A stretch of DNA of 64,000 nucleotides from UBA952 sp044361535 (GTDB lineage: Bacteria > Bacteroidota > Bacteroidia > Flavobacteriales_D > Crocinitomicaceae), in contig JBIKIQ010000004.1 in assembly GCA_044361535.1 (NCBI GenBank), forward strand, positions 124,001 to 188,000, written 5' to 3'. Each line of letters opens with the position of its first letter. Within the stretch, counting starts at the first letter, position 1. Made by a program: the position numbers and the translations under genes. Shown piece by piece: positions 53,196 through 62,265 of the stretch. The notes beneath the pieces were generated by a model. That model was not told the origin of the DNA. It saw only the letters and a list, made by a program, of their open reading frames with translations, and did not search any database.

Positions 53196-54364
53196 TAGTC
53201 AATTTGAATTACAAGTCCTTTCAAATATTCCCCCTCTGGATGAAATGCATTTATTGGGTGATCTGCTGGTTGATGCAATTGTTCTAAAATTCGAATAGCC
53301 CTTCCTGAATTAATTGCTGCAGCAATCACCGTGTTTGAAAATAAGGATTTATCAACTACTTGAGAACAAGAAAATGTAAAAATTATTCCCCCTGGTTTGA
53401 TTGCCTTGATTGCCATTTCATTCAAGCGTTTATATCCCTGAATTGCTTGATGACGTTTATCCCTGTGCTTCGCAAAGGCAGGCGGATCAAGAACAATAAT
53501 ATCGTAAGAATCATCAAGTGTTTTTAAATACTCCATGGCATCTGCAACAATGGATTTATGATTACTTGTGAAATCATTCAGTGCAATATTGGTATTTGTC
53601 AGTTCTATTGCTTTTTTTGAACTATCTAACGAATGAACTTCCTTTGCGCCAGCATGTAAAGCAGATAGACTAAATCCTCCACTATAGCAAAATGTATTCA
53701 GAACTTTTTTATCCTTCGCATATTTGCCTAACAAAGATCTATTTTCTCTCTGGTCTATAAAAAACCCGGTTTTTTGACCTGTAATCCAGTCTATTGAAAA
53801 GCGAATTCCTCGTTCAGTAGCCACATGCGGAACATCTACACCACCAAATAAAAAAGAATCCTTAGCTAGGTCTTTTGCGTGCAAAGTATCACTAGATTTT
53901 GAATAGACCGCCTTTAAATCGGTAAAATTCTTTTGTAAGGCCTTATTTATCAAAGGCAGTGAATAATACATTCCAATGCTATGACATTGAACGACCGCAA
54001 CATTTTCATAAAAATCAATAATCAGTCCTGGCAGTCCATCGCCCTCTCCGTGAACGAGTCTACAAATTGTATTCTCCGTTGAAAAAAGTCCGAGGTTTCT
54101 TCTAAGTTGAACTGCTTCACCTATTTTCTCAGTAAAAAATGATTGGTTAATATCACGCTCTTCAAAACTTACAATGCGAACAGCAATAGTTGCATTCTGA
54201 AAATGACCAATAGCTAAAAACCGTTTTCTCGAATCATAGACAGAAACAATGTCTCCGTCAACAATTTCTTCATCAATAAGGTCAATTGCACCAGAAAAAA
54301 CCCAAGGATGCTTGCGCAAAATAGATTCTTCTTTGTTTTTTTTGAGGATTACTTCCTTGTACAT
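53195..54364 (-). CDS. Class I SAM-dependent rRNA methyltransferase, RlmI-like
   Basis: I place the start at the ATG at 54364 (MYKEVILKK), because the codon three earlier would lie inside the promoter box. The 389-residue protein has an N-terminal PUA domain (HPWVFSGAI, RFLAIGHFQN) and a central EEHEE-type domain. A Rossmann methyltransferase domain has TGFFIDQRENR, VLNTFCYSGGFSLSALHAGA and IIVLDPPAFAKH. RlmI makes m5C1962 in E. coli 23S rRNA; the exact target here is inferred. It is followed by the MATE gene with a one-base overlap. Confidence 0.9.
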   Translation of the reverse strand: MYKEVILKKNKEESILRKHPWVFSGAIDLIDEEIVDGDIVSVYDSRKRFLAIGHFQNATIAVRIVSFEERDINQSFFTEKIGEAVQLRRNLGLFSTENTICRLVHGEGDGLPGLIIDFYENVAVVQCHSIGMYYSLPLINKALQKNFTDLKAVYSKSSDTLHAKDLAKDSFLFGGVDVPHVATERGIRFSIDWITGQKTGFFIDQRENRSLLGKYAKDKKVLNTFCYSGGFSLSALHAGAKEVHSLDSSKKAIELTNTNIALNDFTSNHKSIVADAMEYLKTLDDSYDIIVLDPPAFAKHRDKRHQAIQGYKRLNEMAIKAIKPGGIIFTFSCSQVVDKSLFSNTVIAAAINSGRAIRILEQLHQPADHPINAFHPEGEYLKGLVIQID

Positions 54365-54370
54365 AGCCGG

Positions 54371-54378
54371 CAAAGGTA
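54371..54378 (-). promoter_or_regulatory. -7 box abutting the start of the RlmI-like gene
   Basis: The reverse strand reads TACCTTTG, then six bases and the ATG at 54364. It argues for that start over the one at 54373 and predicts a leaderless message. Confidence 0.5.
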
Positions 54379-54399
54379 AGGCTTTGCTTTTAATTAGGA

Positions 54400-55566
54400 T
54401 CAGTTTAGCCTAGAACAAATTTCAGATGCAATTATTCGAGCCTCTTTATCAGAAGAAACGTAATCATCATAAACCGGCGACATTATTTTTGGGGATTTTG
54501 CGACTGTTTCCTCATTTACTCTAAAAATATCAATAAATTGTATTTTGTCCGTTAAAAATGCATCAACAGCAATTTCATTCGCTGCATTCAAGTAACATGC
54601 GGCAACACCCTCTTGATTCATTACCTCGTAGGCCAAATTTAAATTGCGAAACACATTCATATCTGCCTTTTCAAAGGTAAGGTTGGGGTAATCCATAAAA
54701 TTAAATCGAGGAAAATTAGTTTCAAATCGATTCGGATAGGTCAAAGCAAATTGAATAGGAAGTTTCATATCGGGCAATCCCATTTGCGCTTTCATACTAC
54801 CATCTGTAAACTGAATCAGAGAATGTACAATTGACTGCGGATGGACAATTACATCAATTTGTTCTGGTTTTAGATTGAACAGCCATTTCGCTTCAATAAC
54901 TTCTAGTCCTTTGTTCATTAAGGAGGCTGAATCAATTGTAATTTTTGCACCCATTGACCAATTGGGATGTTTCAAAGCTTGCTGTTTAGTCACAAGCTTC
55001 AACTGTTCAGCACTATACCCTCTGAAAGGACCGCCAGATGCAGTTAAATAAATTTTTTCAATCGGATTGTGAAATTCGCCAACCAAACATTGAAAAATTG
55101 CTGAATGCTCAGAATCAACAGGATAGATGTTTACACCATTTTCTTTCGCTAATCGCGTTATCAAATCTCCTGCAACGACTAATGTTTCCTTGTTTGCCAA
55201 GGCAATCGTTTTTTTGGCTTCAATCGCTTTTATGGTTGGTCTTAGACCGGCATATCCGACCATTGCCGTCAGAACCGTGTCTACTTCAGTTGACTCAACT
55301 ACTTGACAAATTGCGTCTTCTCCGGCATAGATGTGAATATCTTCATTTGCCAATGCTTCCTGAAGCTGAGAATACAATGTTTCATCTGCAATAACCACAC
55401 TGTTCGGTTTGTGTTTCTTTGCTTGTTCAATGAGTAACTCAACATTTTTACCGGCGGTAAGCACCTCTAAAGAAAAATAATCTGGATAATTTTCTAGTAC
55501 TTCAAGTGCTTGTGTTCCAATAGATCCAGTTGAACCTAAAATTGCAATTCCTTTTTTTTTAACCAT
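54400..55566 (-). CDS. dxr: 1-deoxy-D-xylulose 5-phosphate reductoisomerase
   Basis: Dxr converts 1-deoxyxylulose 5-phosphate to 2-C-methylerythritol 4-phosphate, the committed step of the MEP isoprenoid route. The 388-residue protein has the NADPH loop AILGSTGSIGTQ, LANKETLVVAG, the metal site VDSEHSAIFQCL, the flexible loop TASGGPFRG and NKGLEVIEAKWLF. All key residues are present. The pathway's IspF is encoded at 60.4 kb in this window. It lies 17 bases after the stop of a lipoprotein gene on the same strand. Confidence 0.97.
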   Translation of the reverse strand: MVKKKGIAILGSTGSIGTQALEVLENYPDYFSLEVLTAGKNVELLIEQAKKHKPNSVVIADETLYSQLQEALANEDIHIYAGEDAICQVVESTEVDTVLTAMVGYAGLRPTIKAIEAKKTIALANKETLVVAGDLITRLAKENGVNIYPVDSEHSAIFQCLVGEFHNPIEKIYLTASGGPFRGYSAEQLKLVTKQQALKHPNWSMGAKITIDSASLMNKGLEVIEAKWLFNLKPEQIDVIVHPQSIVHSLIQFTDGSMKAQMGLPDMKLPIQFALTYPNRFETNFPRFNFMDYPNLTFEKADMNVFRNLNLAYEVMNQEGVAACYLNAANEIAVDAFLTDKIQFIDIFRVNEETVAKSPKIMSPVYDDYVSSDKEARIIASEICSRLN

Positions 55567-55583
55567 AAATGAGTGGCAAAGTA

Positions 55584-56009
55584 TCAGTTGTAAATGCGTA
55601 ATAAATCTGTCCCGTTAAATACAGTTCGGTATTGTCTAAGTCCAAATTGACTATTTGAAACAGGTGAGCCATCATACATTGAAAACGTAGCATTATTGCA
55701 TGTGTCATTCAGTTGCAGGAAATTATCTGAATCTGGAAACAGAGGAAGAAAACAAGTTCCTTCGGGATCTGCAGGCGAATGACGATCAAACGCAACAAAC
55801 TCATCAATTGCTCTACGATAAACAATAAGCCCTTTTGAGCCCCCATTTACATAAGTCCATCCACCTACTCCAGTTAGATTTGAATAACTCGGTAAGGTAA
55901 TATCAATGGTAATATCAAATGGAATGTTTGGAACTGGATTAACCCCATTTTTATTGCAGGAGGATGCAAGCAGTATAGTGGTAATTACTAAAAAAAGTAC
56001 GAACTTCAT
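55584..56009 (-). CDS. Lipoprotein with degenerate Rieske-like fold
   Basis: This 141-residue protein has lipobox LLASSC. The mature pattern is strand (GGWTYVNGGSKGLIVYR), then EFVAFDRHSPADP, a Cys-containing hairpin (LNDTCNNATFSMYDGSPVSNSQ), and the closing LRQYRTVFNGTDLLRIYN. This follows the layout of Bacteroidota lipoproteins with a Rieske [2Fe-2S] fold. The CxH and CxxH cluster ligands are absent: only two Cys and one His remain, in the wrong positions. I infer a cluster-free relative. It is transcribed ahead of dxr. Confidence 0.65.
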   Translation of the reverse strand: MKFVLFLVITTILLASSCNKNGVNPVPNIPFDITIDITLPSYSNLTGVGGWTYVNGGSKGLIVYRRAIDEFVAFDRHSPADPEGTCFLPLFPDSDNFLQLNDTCNNATFSMYDGSPVSNSQFGLRQYRTVFNGTDLLRIYN

Positions 56010-56025
56010 TCTTTAAAATTACTAA

Positions 56026-56322
56026 ATGCTTTTGAAACGTGCATTATTATGGGCCATTTTATTTTGTTTTCTGCCGCTATTTGGTTGTGGAAGCAAAAAA
56101 ATGACTCCTTCCGAAAAGCGCGCTGCACAAGCAAGTAAGACAATCAAAAAATCACAAGGGAAAGAGTCGAGAGCAAAAGAAAAGGCAATCAAAAAGGCTA
56201 AAAAAAGACATTGGAAAAACCAATCTAAACAATTCAAACAAACCATTCGTAGAAATGAAAGACGTTTGAAAAAAGAAAAATCTAAAAAAGGAAGAGAACC
56301 AAATGATTTTATTGATTCATAA
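56026..56322 (+). CDS. Small, very basic lipoprotein
   Basis: This 98-residue protein has an N-terminal signal peptide with lipobox PLFGC. The rest is extremely rich in Lys and Arg (for example KAIKKAKKRHWKNQSK) and probably a long helix. The signal peptide and lipobox favour a real gene over the antisense frame at 56022-56246, which has no such features. A basic periplasmic or outer-membrane lipoprotein could bind LPS, peptidoglycan or nucleic acid; that is inference. It ends 14 bases inside the 3' end of bshA on the other strand. Confidence 0.68.
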   Translation: MLLKRALLWAILFCFLPLFGCGSKKMTPSEKRAAQASKTIKKSQGKESRAKEKAIKKAKKRHWKNQSKQFKQTIRRNERRLKKEKSKKGREPNDFIDS

Positions 56323-57436
56323 TTTCACGATACAGATTTTCATAAATAGGAAGTATCGTATCTAAAGAAAACACCTCTGCTCTTGCTTTAGCTTGCAACT
56401 TAAATAGATTTAATTTATCATTATTTGATAGTAATTCTATGGCAAATTCAGCCATTTTTTCTACATCACCTACTTCTGCCAAATAACCTGAATAATCGTG
56501 CAAATTAACCTCTGGAATACCACCAGTATTAGAGGAAATAACCGGCACACCAACTGCCATTGCTTCTAACGCTGCAAGTCCAAAACTTTCAGTTTCAGAT
56601 GGCAAAAGAAATAAATCTGCAATTGGCAAAATATGATTGGTATCCCTAACTTTTCCGAAGAAAATGACACGATCAATCAATCCTAGCTCGCGACTTAATT
56701 TTTCTGCCATGTACCTATCAGGCCCATCACCAACTAAAATTAATTTTGCATCAATTTGTTGATCTATCAATGCAAATATTTTAATAACATCTTCAATTCG
56801 CTTTACCGGTCTAAAATTCGAAATATGACAAATGATTTTTTCATCTTTAGTCGCATATTTCTGTCTCAATTGCTGATGAGAAAACATACTGTAATTTTCC
56901 TGAACATCAATAAAATTAGGAATCACATGTATTTCTCTCTCAATTCCAAAATACTTTATGGTGTCATTCTTTAAGCTCTGCGAAACAGTAGTAACAGCAT
57001 TGGATGCATTAATACAAAAACGAATAACCGGTTCAAACGAAGGGTCTTTTCCTACAAGAGTAATATCTGTACCGTGCAGCGTAGTGATGAACGGTATACT
57101 TATACCTTGAGTTTTTAAAATTTGTTGAGCCATAAACGCCGCTGATGCATGGGGAATTGCATAATGAACATGCAATAAATCAAGCTTTTCGTACTTAACT
57201 ACATCCACAAGCTTACTGGCTAATTCAGTTTCGTATGGCTGGTATTCAAAAAGCGGGTAATTACTCACTGAAACTTCATGGTAATAAATATTCTCGTGAA
57301 AACTTCCTAAGCGAACGGGTTGAGAATAGGTTATAAAATGAATTTGATGCCCTTTTTTAGCAAGCGCTTTACCTAATTCAGTGGCAACAACACCGCTTCC
57401 TCCAAAAGTGGGATAAAGAACAACTCCAATTTTCAT
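56309..57436 (-). CDS. bshA: N-acetyl-alpha-D-glucosaminyl L-malate synthase BshA
   Basis: BshA joins UDP-GlcNAc and L-malate in the first step of bacillithiol synthesis. The 375-residue GT4-type glycosyltransferase opens with IGVVLYPTFGGSGVVATELG, has the phosphate-binding FRPVKRIED, and ends with the nucleotide-binding PSETESFGLAALEAMAVGVPV. The opening is diagnostic of BshA rather than general GT4 enzymes. bshB and bshC are not in the window. It follows the outer-membrane protein gene by 15 bases. Confidence 0.92.
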   Translation of the reverse strand: MKIGVVLYPTFGGSGVVATELGKALAKKGHQIHFITYSQPVRLGSFHENIYYHEVSVSNYPLFEYQPYETELASKLVDVVKYEKLDLLHVHYAIPHASAAFMAQQILKTQGISIPFITTLHGTDITLVGKDPSFEPVIRFCINASNAVTTVSQSLKNDTIKYFGIEREIHVIPNFIDVQENYSMFSHQQLRQKYATKDEKIICHISNFRPVKRIEDVIKIFALIDQQIDAKLILVGDGPDRYMAEKLSRELGLIDRVIFFGKVRDTNHILPIADLFLLPSETESFGLAALEAMAVGVPVISSNTGGIPEVNLHDYSGYLAEVGDVEKMAEFAIELLSNNDKLNLFKLQAKARAEVFSLDTILPIYENLYREIMNQ

Positions 57437-57451
57437 ACGATGAATAAAAAA

Positions 57452-58069
57452 TTACTCTTCTTCAACATCTTCCTCATCTGATTGTTCAGAACGACTTAAT
57501 GTAAAAATGATAGATAGCCTGTAAATAATTGGTAATATTTGAACCACTTGGCCTTGTTCATTCTTGATTTTTATCGCGTAAGCACTTCGAAAAGGACTAT
57601 TGGGTGCGTTTATCAAATCGTAGTAAACACCTGCCGTCAAGGCAACTGATTTTGCAATATCAATTTTTGCTCCAGCTGTTAAGAATAAGGTAGGCGCCCA
57701 TCGATTGGTGGTTAATTCCTGAAAAGTTATAAAATTATATGGGCTTTTTAACATTTCAAATTCAGCACCACCATACAAATGCGTTTTGCCAGTACTAATA
57801 AATCTTCCATGTGCAAAAATTCCTCCGCCATAAATTCTCAAAGTAGTATTAACACCAAGGAAATTCGTATTTGTTTGTTGCAGTCGGAAAGAAGGCCCCA
57901 CCACTAGGTTTTCTCCAAAGAGCATCCCAAACTTTGGTCCTATTCCAAAAGAAGATCCTAAATTTGATGCGCCAAAAAACCCATCAAACCCAAGTTCTGT
58001 TCCAGTTATACTTTGTCCATTAACTACGGAAGAAACAAGTGTAAAAAAACAAATAATAAAATTTTTCAT
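57452..58069 (-). CDS. Predicted outer-membrane beta-barrel protein
   Basis: The ATG at 58069 gives 205 residues with a signal peptide ending near VVNGQS. The mature part is a series of amphipathic strands rich in Gly and aromatic residues (FGIGPKFGMLFGENLVVGPSF, LRIYGGGIFAHGRF, LFLTAGAKIDI). It ends in an acidic tail, SDEEDVEEE. It resembles small porin-family barrels of about eight strands. The role is unknown. It lies upstream of bshA on the same strand. Confidence 0.75.
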   Translation of the reverse strand: MKNFIICFFTLVSSVVNGQSITGTELGFDGFFGASNLGSSFGIGPKFGMLFGENLVVGPSFRLQQTNTNFLGVNTTLRIYGGGIFAHGRFISTGKTHLYGGAEFEMLKSPYNFITFQELTTNRWAPTLFLTAGAKIDIAKSVALTAGVYYDLINAPNSPFRSAYAIKIKNEQGQVVQILPIIYRLSIIFTLSRSEQSDEEDVEEE

Positions 58070-58170
58070 CGGTTTATTTTTACACAAAGATACTTCGTTT
58101 TTTTACTATTCAGTATCTTTAACCTTTCAACGTCCATTTTAGAAAAAATACAACAAAACGTTTTCATTTC

Positions 58171-60441
58171 ATGAGCTATTTAGACGAATTAAATGCCAGC
58201 CAACGAGCAGCTGTAGAGCAAATTGACGGACCACTTATGGTAATCGCTGGAGCTGGTTCAGGAAAAACCCGTGTGCTTACCTTCCGCATTGCTTACATGA
58301 TCGAAAATGGCATTGATCCATTTAATGTTTTGGCACTGACATTTACCAATAAGGCCGCTCGTGAAATGACTGAAAGAATCGGTAAAATTGTAGGGCCTAG
58401 TGAGGCTAAAAATATTACCATGGGCACCTTTCACTCCGTATTTTCACGAATACTTCGGTTCAACGCTGATCGATTGGGCTACCCAACAAATTTTACCATT
58501 TACGACTCCCAAGATTCTAAAAACTTGATCAAAGACATCATTAAGGAATTAAATCTCGACGACAAAGCATATAAACCAAGTTCTGTTCTTGGTCGGATTT
58601 CCTCTGCAAAAAACAACCTTGTTTCGGCAGATATGTATGCCCAAAATGAGGAAATACTTTTTGAGGATAAACAAGCAAAACGCCCACTAATTGCAACTAT
58701 TTATAAGACGTATGAAAATCGCTGTCGAAAAGCCGGCGCTATGGATTTCGACGATTTGTTGTTTCAAACGCATGTTTTGTTGCGCGACTTTCCAGAAGTT
58801 TTAGCTTATTACCAACATAAATTTCAGTTCATCCTTGTAGATGAGTATCAAGATACAAATTACGCCCAATACTTGATTGTAAAAAAACTTGCTGCGACTA
58901 ACGAAAACATTTGTGTTGTAGGAGATGACGCTCAAAGTATCTACTCCTTTCGGGGTGCTAATATTCAAAATATATTGAATTTTAAAGTTGATTACCCTGA
59001 CTTTAAATTATTTAAATTAGAGCAAAACTACCGCAGCACTAAGAATATTGTAGAGGCAGCCAATTCAATTATTTCAAAAAATAAAGATCAAATCAAAAAA
59101 ACAGTTTGGACCGAAAACAATGATGGTGCGAAAATTACTGTTGTCCGAACCCTGACTGATAACGAGGAAGGAAAAATTATCGCAGGAAAAATATTTGATT
59201 CCAAACAATCCATGCCTATATCTTTTAATGATATTGCCATACTTTATAGAACCAATCGACAGTCCCGGGCATTTGAGGAAGCTCTGCGTAAGTACAATAT
59301 CCCGTATAAAATTTATGGCGGTATTTCATTCTATCAACGCAAAGAAATCAAAGATTTATTGGCGTATTTTCGTCTTACTACGAATCCTTCCGATGAAGAG
59401 GCACTTAAAAGGGTTCTAAATTACCCAAGAAGAGGAATTGGAAAAACAACAGAAGAAAATCTGATAATAGCTGCAAATAATCATTCCGTAAGTATTTGGG
59501 AAATATTACAGAATTTAGATCAATTTGGTTTAAATTTTAACAAAGGCATTCGTGATAAACTTTATGAATTTGTAACGATGATTCGTAGTTTTCAAGCCCA
59601 ACTTCATTCTTTAAATGCCTTTCAATTAGCTGAAACCATAGCCAAATCATCAGGAATAATTAAGGAATTAAAAGCTGAAAAAGACAAAGGTCCGGAAGAG
59701 GTGGAACGTTTTCAAAACATCGAAGAATTACTATCAGGTATTCAAGAATTTGTTAATTCATCTGAAGAGGTTAAAACACTATCCGATTTTTTATTGGATG
59801 TTGCACTACTCACTGATGCTGATGAAGATAAAAATGAAGAACGAAATCATGTCACTTTAATGACCATTCACTCCAGCAAAGGTCTTGAATTTCCCTATGT
59901 TTTTATAGTAGGAATGGAAGAGAATTTATTTCCTTCACAAATGGCGTTAAATTCCAGAACAGAGTTGGAGGAAGAAAGACGGTTGTTCTATGTAGCAATC
60001 ACACGTGCAAAAGATGCATGTACTCTTTCCTATGCGGCATCACGTTTTACTTGGGGACAATTAATTTCTTCTGAACCGAGTCGATTTATTGATGAAATTG
60101 ATAGCCAATTTTTAAATTTTGATACTCCTCCTAGAGGACAAGGTAGATCACTTGGAATGGGAATAAATCGAGGGGAAAGGGCTTTTTCAGGGGGATTGAA
60201 CAGAAGCATGGGTAGTCCGAAATTAACCTCTATGAGTGACTTAAAAGGACCGAATAACACAAGTGGTGACGCTACATATATGGTTGGACAAAATGTGCAA
60301 CACGAGCGGTTTGGAAAAGGAAAAATTACAAAATTAGAAGGTGTTGGAAACGATCAAAAAGCAACAGTTTTCTTTCCTCATCATGGAATAAAAAACCTTA
60401 TAGTTCGTTTTGCTAATTTGCAAATTCTTGAAGAAGATTAA
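58171..60441 (+). CDS. UvrD/PcrA-family ATP-dependent DNA helicase
   Basis: This is a 756-residue superfamily 1A helicase that unwinds DNA 3' to 5' in repair. Motifs are the Q-motif LNASQRAAV, Walker A GAGSGKT, TFTNKAAREM, Walker B VDEYQDTN, DDAQSIYSFRGA, LEQNYRST, MTIHSSKGLEFPYVF and VAITRA. The C-terminal 100 residues (GQNVQHERFGKGKI) form the Tudor-like domain that binds RNA polymerase in PcrA and UvrD. It is the only large plus-strand gene in the last 17 kb. Its last four bases overlap the ispF 3' end. Confidence 0.95.
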   Translation: MSYLDELNASQRAAVEQIDGPLMVIAGAGSGKTRVLTFRIAYMIENGIDPFNVLALTFTNKAAREMTERIGKIVGPSEAKNITMGTFHSVFSRILRFNADRLGYPTNFTIYDSQDSKNLIKDIIKELNLDDKAYKPSSVLGRISSAKNNLVSADMYAQNEEILFEDKQAKRPLIATIYKTYENRCRKAGAMDFDDLLFQTHVLLRDFPEVLAYYQHKFQFILVDEYQDTNYAQYLIVKKLAATNENICVVGDDAQSIYSFRGANIQNILNFKVDYPDFKLFKLEQNYRSTKNIVEAANSIISKNKDQIKKTVWTENNDGAKITVVRTLTDNEEGKIIAGKIFDSKQSMPISFNDIAILYRTNRQSRAFEEALRKYNIPYKIYGGISFYQRKEIKDLLAYFRLTTNPSDEEALKRVLNYPRRGIGKTTEENLIIAANNHSVSIWEILQNLDQFGLNFNKGIRDKLYEFVTMIRSFQAQLHSLNAFQLAETIAKSSGIIKELKAEKDKGPEEVERFQNIEELLSGIQEFVNSSEEVKTLSDFLLDVALLTDADEDKNEERNHVTLMTIHSSKGLEFPYVFIVGMEENLFPSQMALNSRTELEEERRLFYVAITRAKDACTLSYAASRFTWGQLISSEPSRFIDEIDSQFLNFDTPPRGQGRSLGMGINRGERAFSGGLNRSMGSPKLTSMSDLKGPNNTSGDATYMVGQNVQHERFGKGKITKLEGVGNDQKATVFFPHHGIKNLIVRFANLQILEED

Positions 60442-60914
60442 GCTGAAATCAAGCAGGCGGCATACGCTTTTATTGCTCGTCGCTCGCCAAAGGAATCTAC
60501 TTTTTCATGTGTGGTAGCCTTAATTGAAACAGCATCAACATCCATTTCTAGAATTTCGGCTATTGTATTTTGCATATCTGGAATATGAGGATTAACCTTT
60601 GGTTTTTCCAAAATAACTGTGCAATCAATATTTCCCACAGTATATCCTTTGTTCTTGATTTTTTTAAATACTTCGCGAAGTAATATTTTAGAATCAATTC
60701 CTTTGTATTGAGGATCTGTATCTGAAAAATGAAATCCTATATCTCGCAAATTCGCAGCTCCCAAAAGTGCATCACAAATGGCATGCAATAATACATCGGC
60801 ATCTGAATGACCTACGGCTCCAAGATCAGATTCTAATTCAATTCCACCAATAAATAAACGGTATCCCTCTTCCAGTCGGTGCACATCTACACCATATCCT
60901 ACACGAATTTTCAT
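60438..60914 (-). CDS. ispF: 2-C-methyl-D-erythritol 2,4-cyclodiphosphate synthase
   Basis: IspF makes the cyclic diphosphate in the MEP isoprenoid pathway. The 158-residue protein has the zinc site VGYGVDVHRL, LGAVGHSDADVLLHAICDAL, DIGFHFSDTDP and the late KATTHEKVDSFGE. The length is standard. It starts directly at the base next to the porV stop, so it is probably the last gene of a porU-porV-ispF transcript. Dxr of the same pathway is 5 kb away. Confidence 0.97.
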   Translation of the reverse strand: MKIRVGYGVDVHRLEEGYRLFIGGIELESDLGAVGHSDADVLLHAICDALLGAANLRDIGFHFSDTDPQYKGIDSKILLREVFKKIKNKGYTVGNIDCTVILEKPKVNPHIPDMQNTIAEILEMDVDAVSIKATTHEKVDSFGERRAIKAYAACLISA

Positions 60915-62192
60915 TTATACACCTTCTTTTTTCTCGCCGCCGGCAGTTTTTCCATCAAGATTCAACCTCAATGTAAATCGGAGTGTATTGGCTAAAGGGC
61001 TTTGTCTCCCACTAATCGATGCTAAATAGGAAAAATCAATTCCAAACATGTTGTATTTGAAACTTGCACCTAAGTTTATAAATTGACGATTTCCCTTGTT
61101 TCTGTTTTCATAAAAAATTCCTCCTCTTACAGCAAGAACGTTGTTATACCACCATTCTAAACCTCCAGCAATATTTATTTCTGTTAATTCTTCTGTAAAT
61201 TTTGAGCCTTTTTTTACTTCATATGAGCCATCCGCATTTTGAATGTATTTTCCATCTGCATCTGTTAAAGGTGCTCCCGGTGCGTCATAAAATGATTGAA
61301 TCATACCTGAAATAACACCAACATCGTTTGATCTTCCAGAAATCATCGTATACGAACCATCTATTACATCGTAGTATGCAGGTGTAGGAACTAATAATTT
61401 TTGAAGGTCTAACGCAAATGTCACTGAATTGTATTTATCAAAATCTGCTTTGAATGCATTTCCTATCTTTAAGTTCATCGGTATGAAATCTCTTTGAGAC
61501 AATTCTGAATAAGCGACCTTATTTCCAATATTATTAATAGTGGTAGCAAATGTGTAAGATCCTTTGGTTTTACCAATTTTTGCATCCTCATTGAAATACG
61601 TAAAAGACAAATCAGTTGCACCAACTATTCCTGCTTTAGTATTTACCCCACCTACTGTTAATCCACCGGTAAGGTTTGAATACGCAAATTTCCCATTTAA
61701 TCCAATGCTAAATCTATCTGAAAGTCTAAATGCATAAGCTCCTGTAAGTTCAAATTCACTAGGCTTGTCATCACGAATAACATTTCCCGAAGCATCAGTA
61801 AACGTAATTTCACCCAAACTAAAAAACCTCAACGCACCACCAACCGAATGCAACCGATTCACCTTATAATAAAATGACAGATATGATAAGTGGATATCAT
61901 TTGTCAATTGTCTTAACCATGGAGTATACGACAAACTCAATTCCGACTTTTCTTTAGCAAAAGAAATCATAGATGTATTCCAATAAACTGATGTTGAAGT
62001 AGGACTTAATGCTGTTCCCGCATCACCCATACCACCTGCACGAGAATCAGGGGTTATAGCCATAAAAGGCAACGCTGTTGTGATTGTATTTAATTGTAAA
62101 TCGCCATCAGAAGCGCCACTTCCTCCTGTTGGTTGTGCGAAACTCACTTGTGAGACAATCAAACAAAAAATGAAAATTATATTCTTTCTCAT
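60915..62192 (-). CDS. porV: Type IX secretion outer-membrane protein PorV (LptO)
   Basis: I choose the ATG at 62192, which opens a signal peptide (RKNIIFIFCLIVSQVSFAQ), giving 425 residues. The mature N-terminus has ALPFMAITPDSRAGGMGDAGTA and SVYWNTSMISF, the hallmark of PorV. A FadL-like beta-barrel follows, with KEKSELSLSYTPW and the C-terminal FGIDFSYLAS. PorV binds the C-terminal domain of T9SS cargo and brings it to the sortase PorU. The porU gene is 73 bases upstream on the same strand. Confidence 0.95.
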   Translation of the reverse strand: MRKNIIFIFCLIVSQVSFAQPTGGSGASDGDLQLNTITTALPFMAITPDSRAGGMGDAGTALSPTSTSVYWNTSMISFAKEKSELSLSYTPWLRQLTNDIHLSYLSFYYKVNRLHSVGGALRFFSLGEITFTDASGNVIRDDKPSEFELTGAYAFRLSDRFSIGLNGKFAYSNLTGGLTVGGVNTKAGIVGATDLSFTYFNEDAKIGKTKGSYTFATTINNIGNKVAYSELSQRDFIPMNLKIGNAFKADFDKYNSVTFALDLQKLLVPTPAYYDVIDGSYTMISGRSNDVGVISGMIQSFYDAPGAPLTDADGKYIQNADGSYEVKKGSKFTEELTEINIAGGLEWWYNNVLAVRGGIFYENRNKGNRQFINLGASFKYNMFGIDFSYLASISGRQSPLANTLRFTLRLNLDGKTAGGEKKEGV

Positions 62193-62265
62193 AAATAATC
62201 TACTAAATTTGGCCGACACTAAATCAGTTGGTAAATATACGCAAAAGAGCTGCGTTTATTGTATT

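Noticed and set aside
56022..56246. 74-residue minus-strand frame opposite the basic lipoprotein
   Set aside because: Its hydrophobic, Cys- and Phe-rich sequence is what antisense of Lys-rich coding DNA gives; the plus strand has a signal peptide and lipobox.
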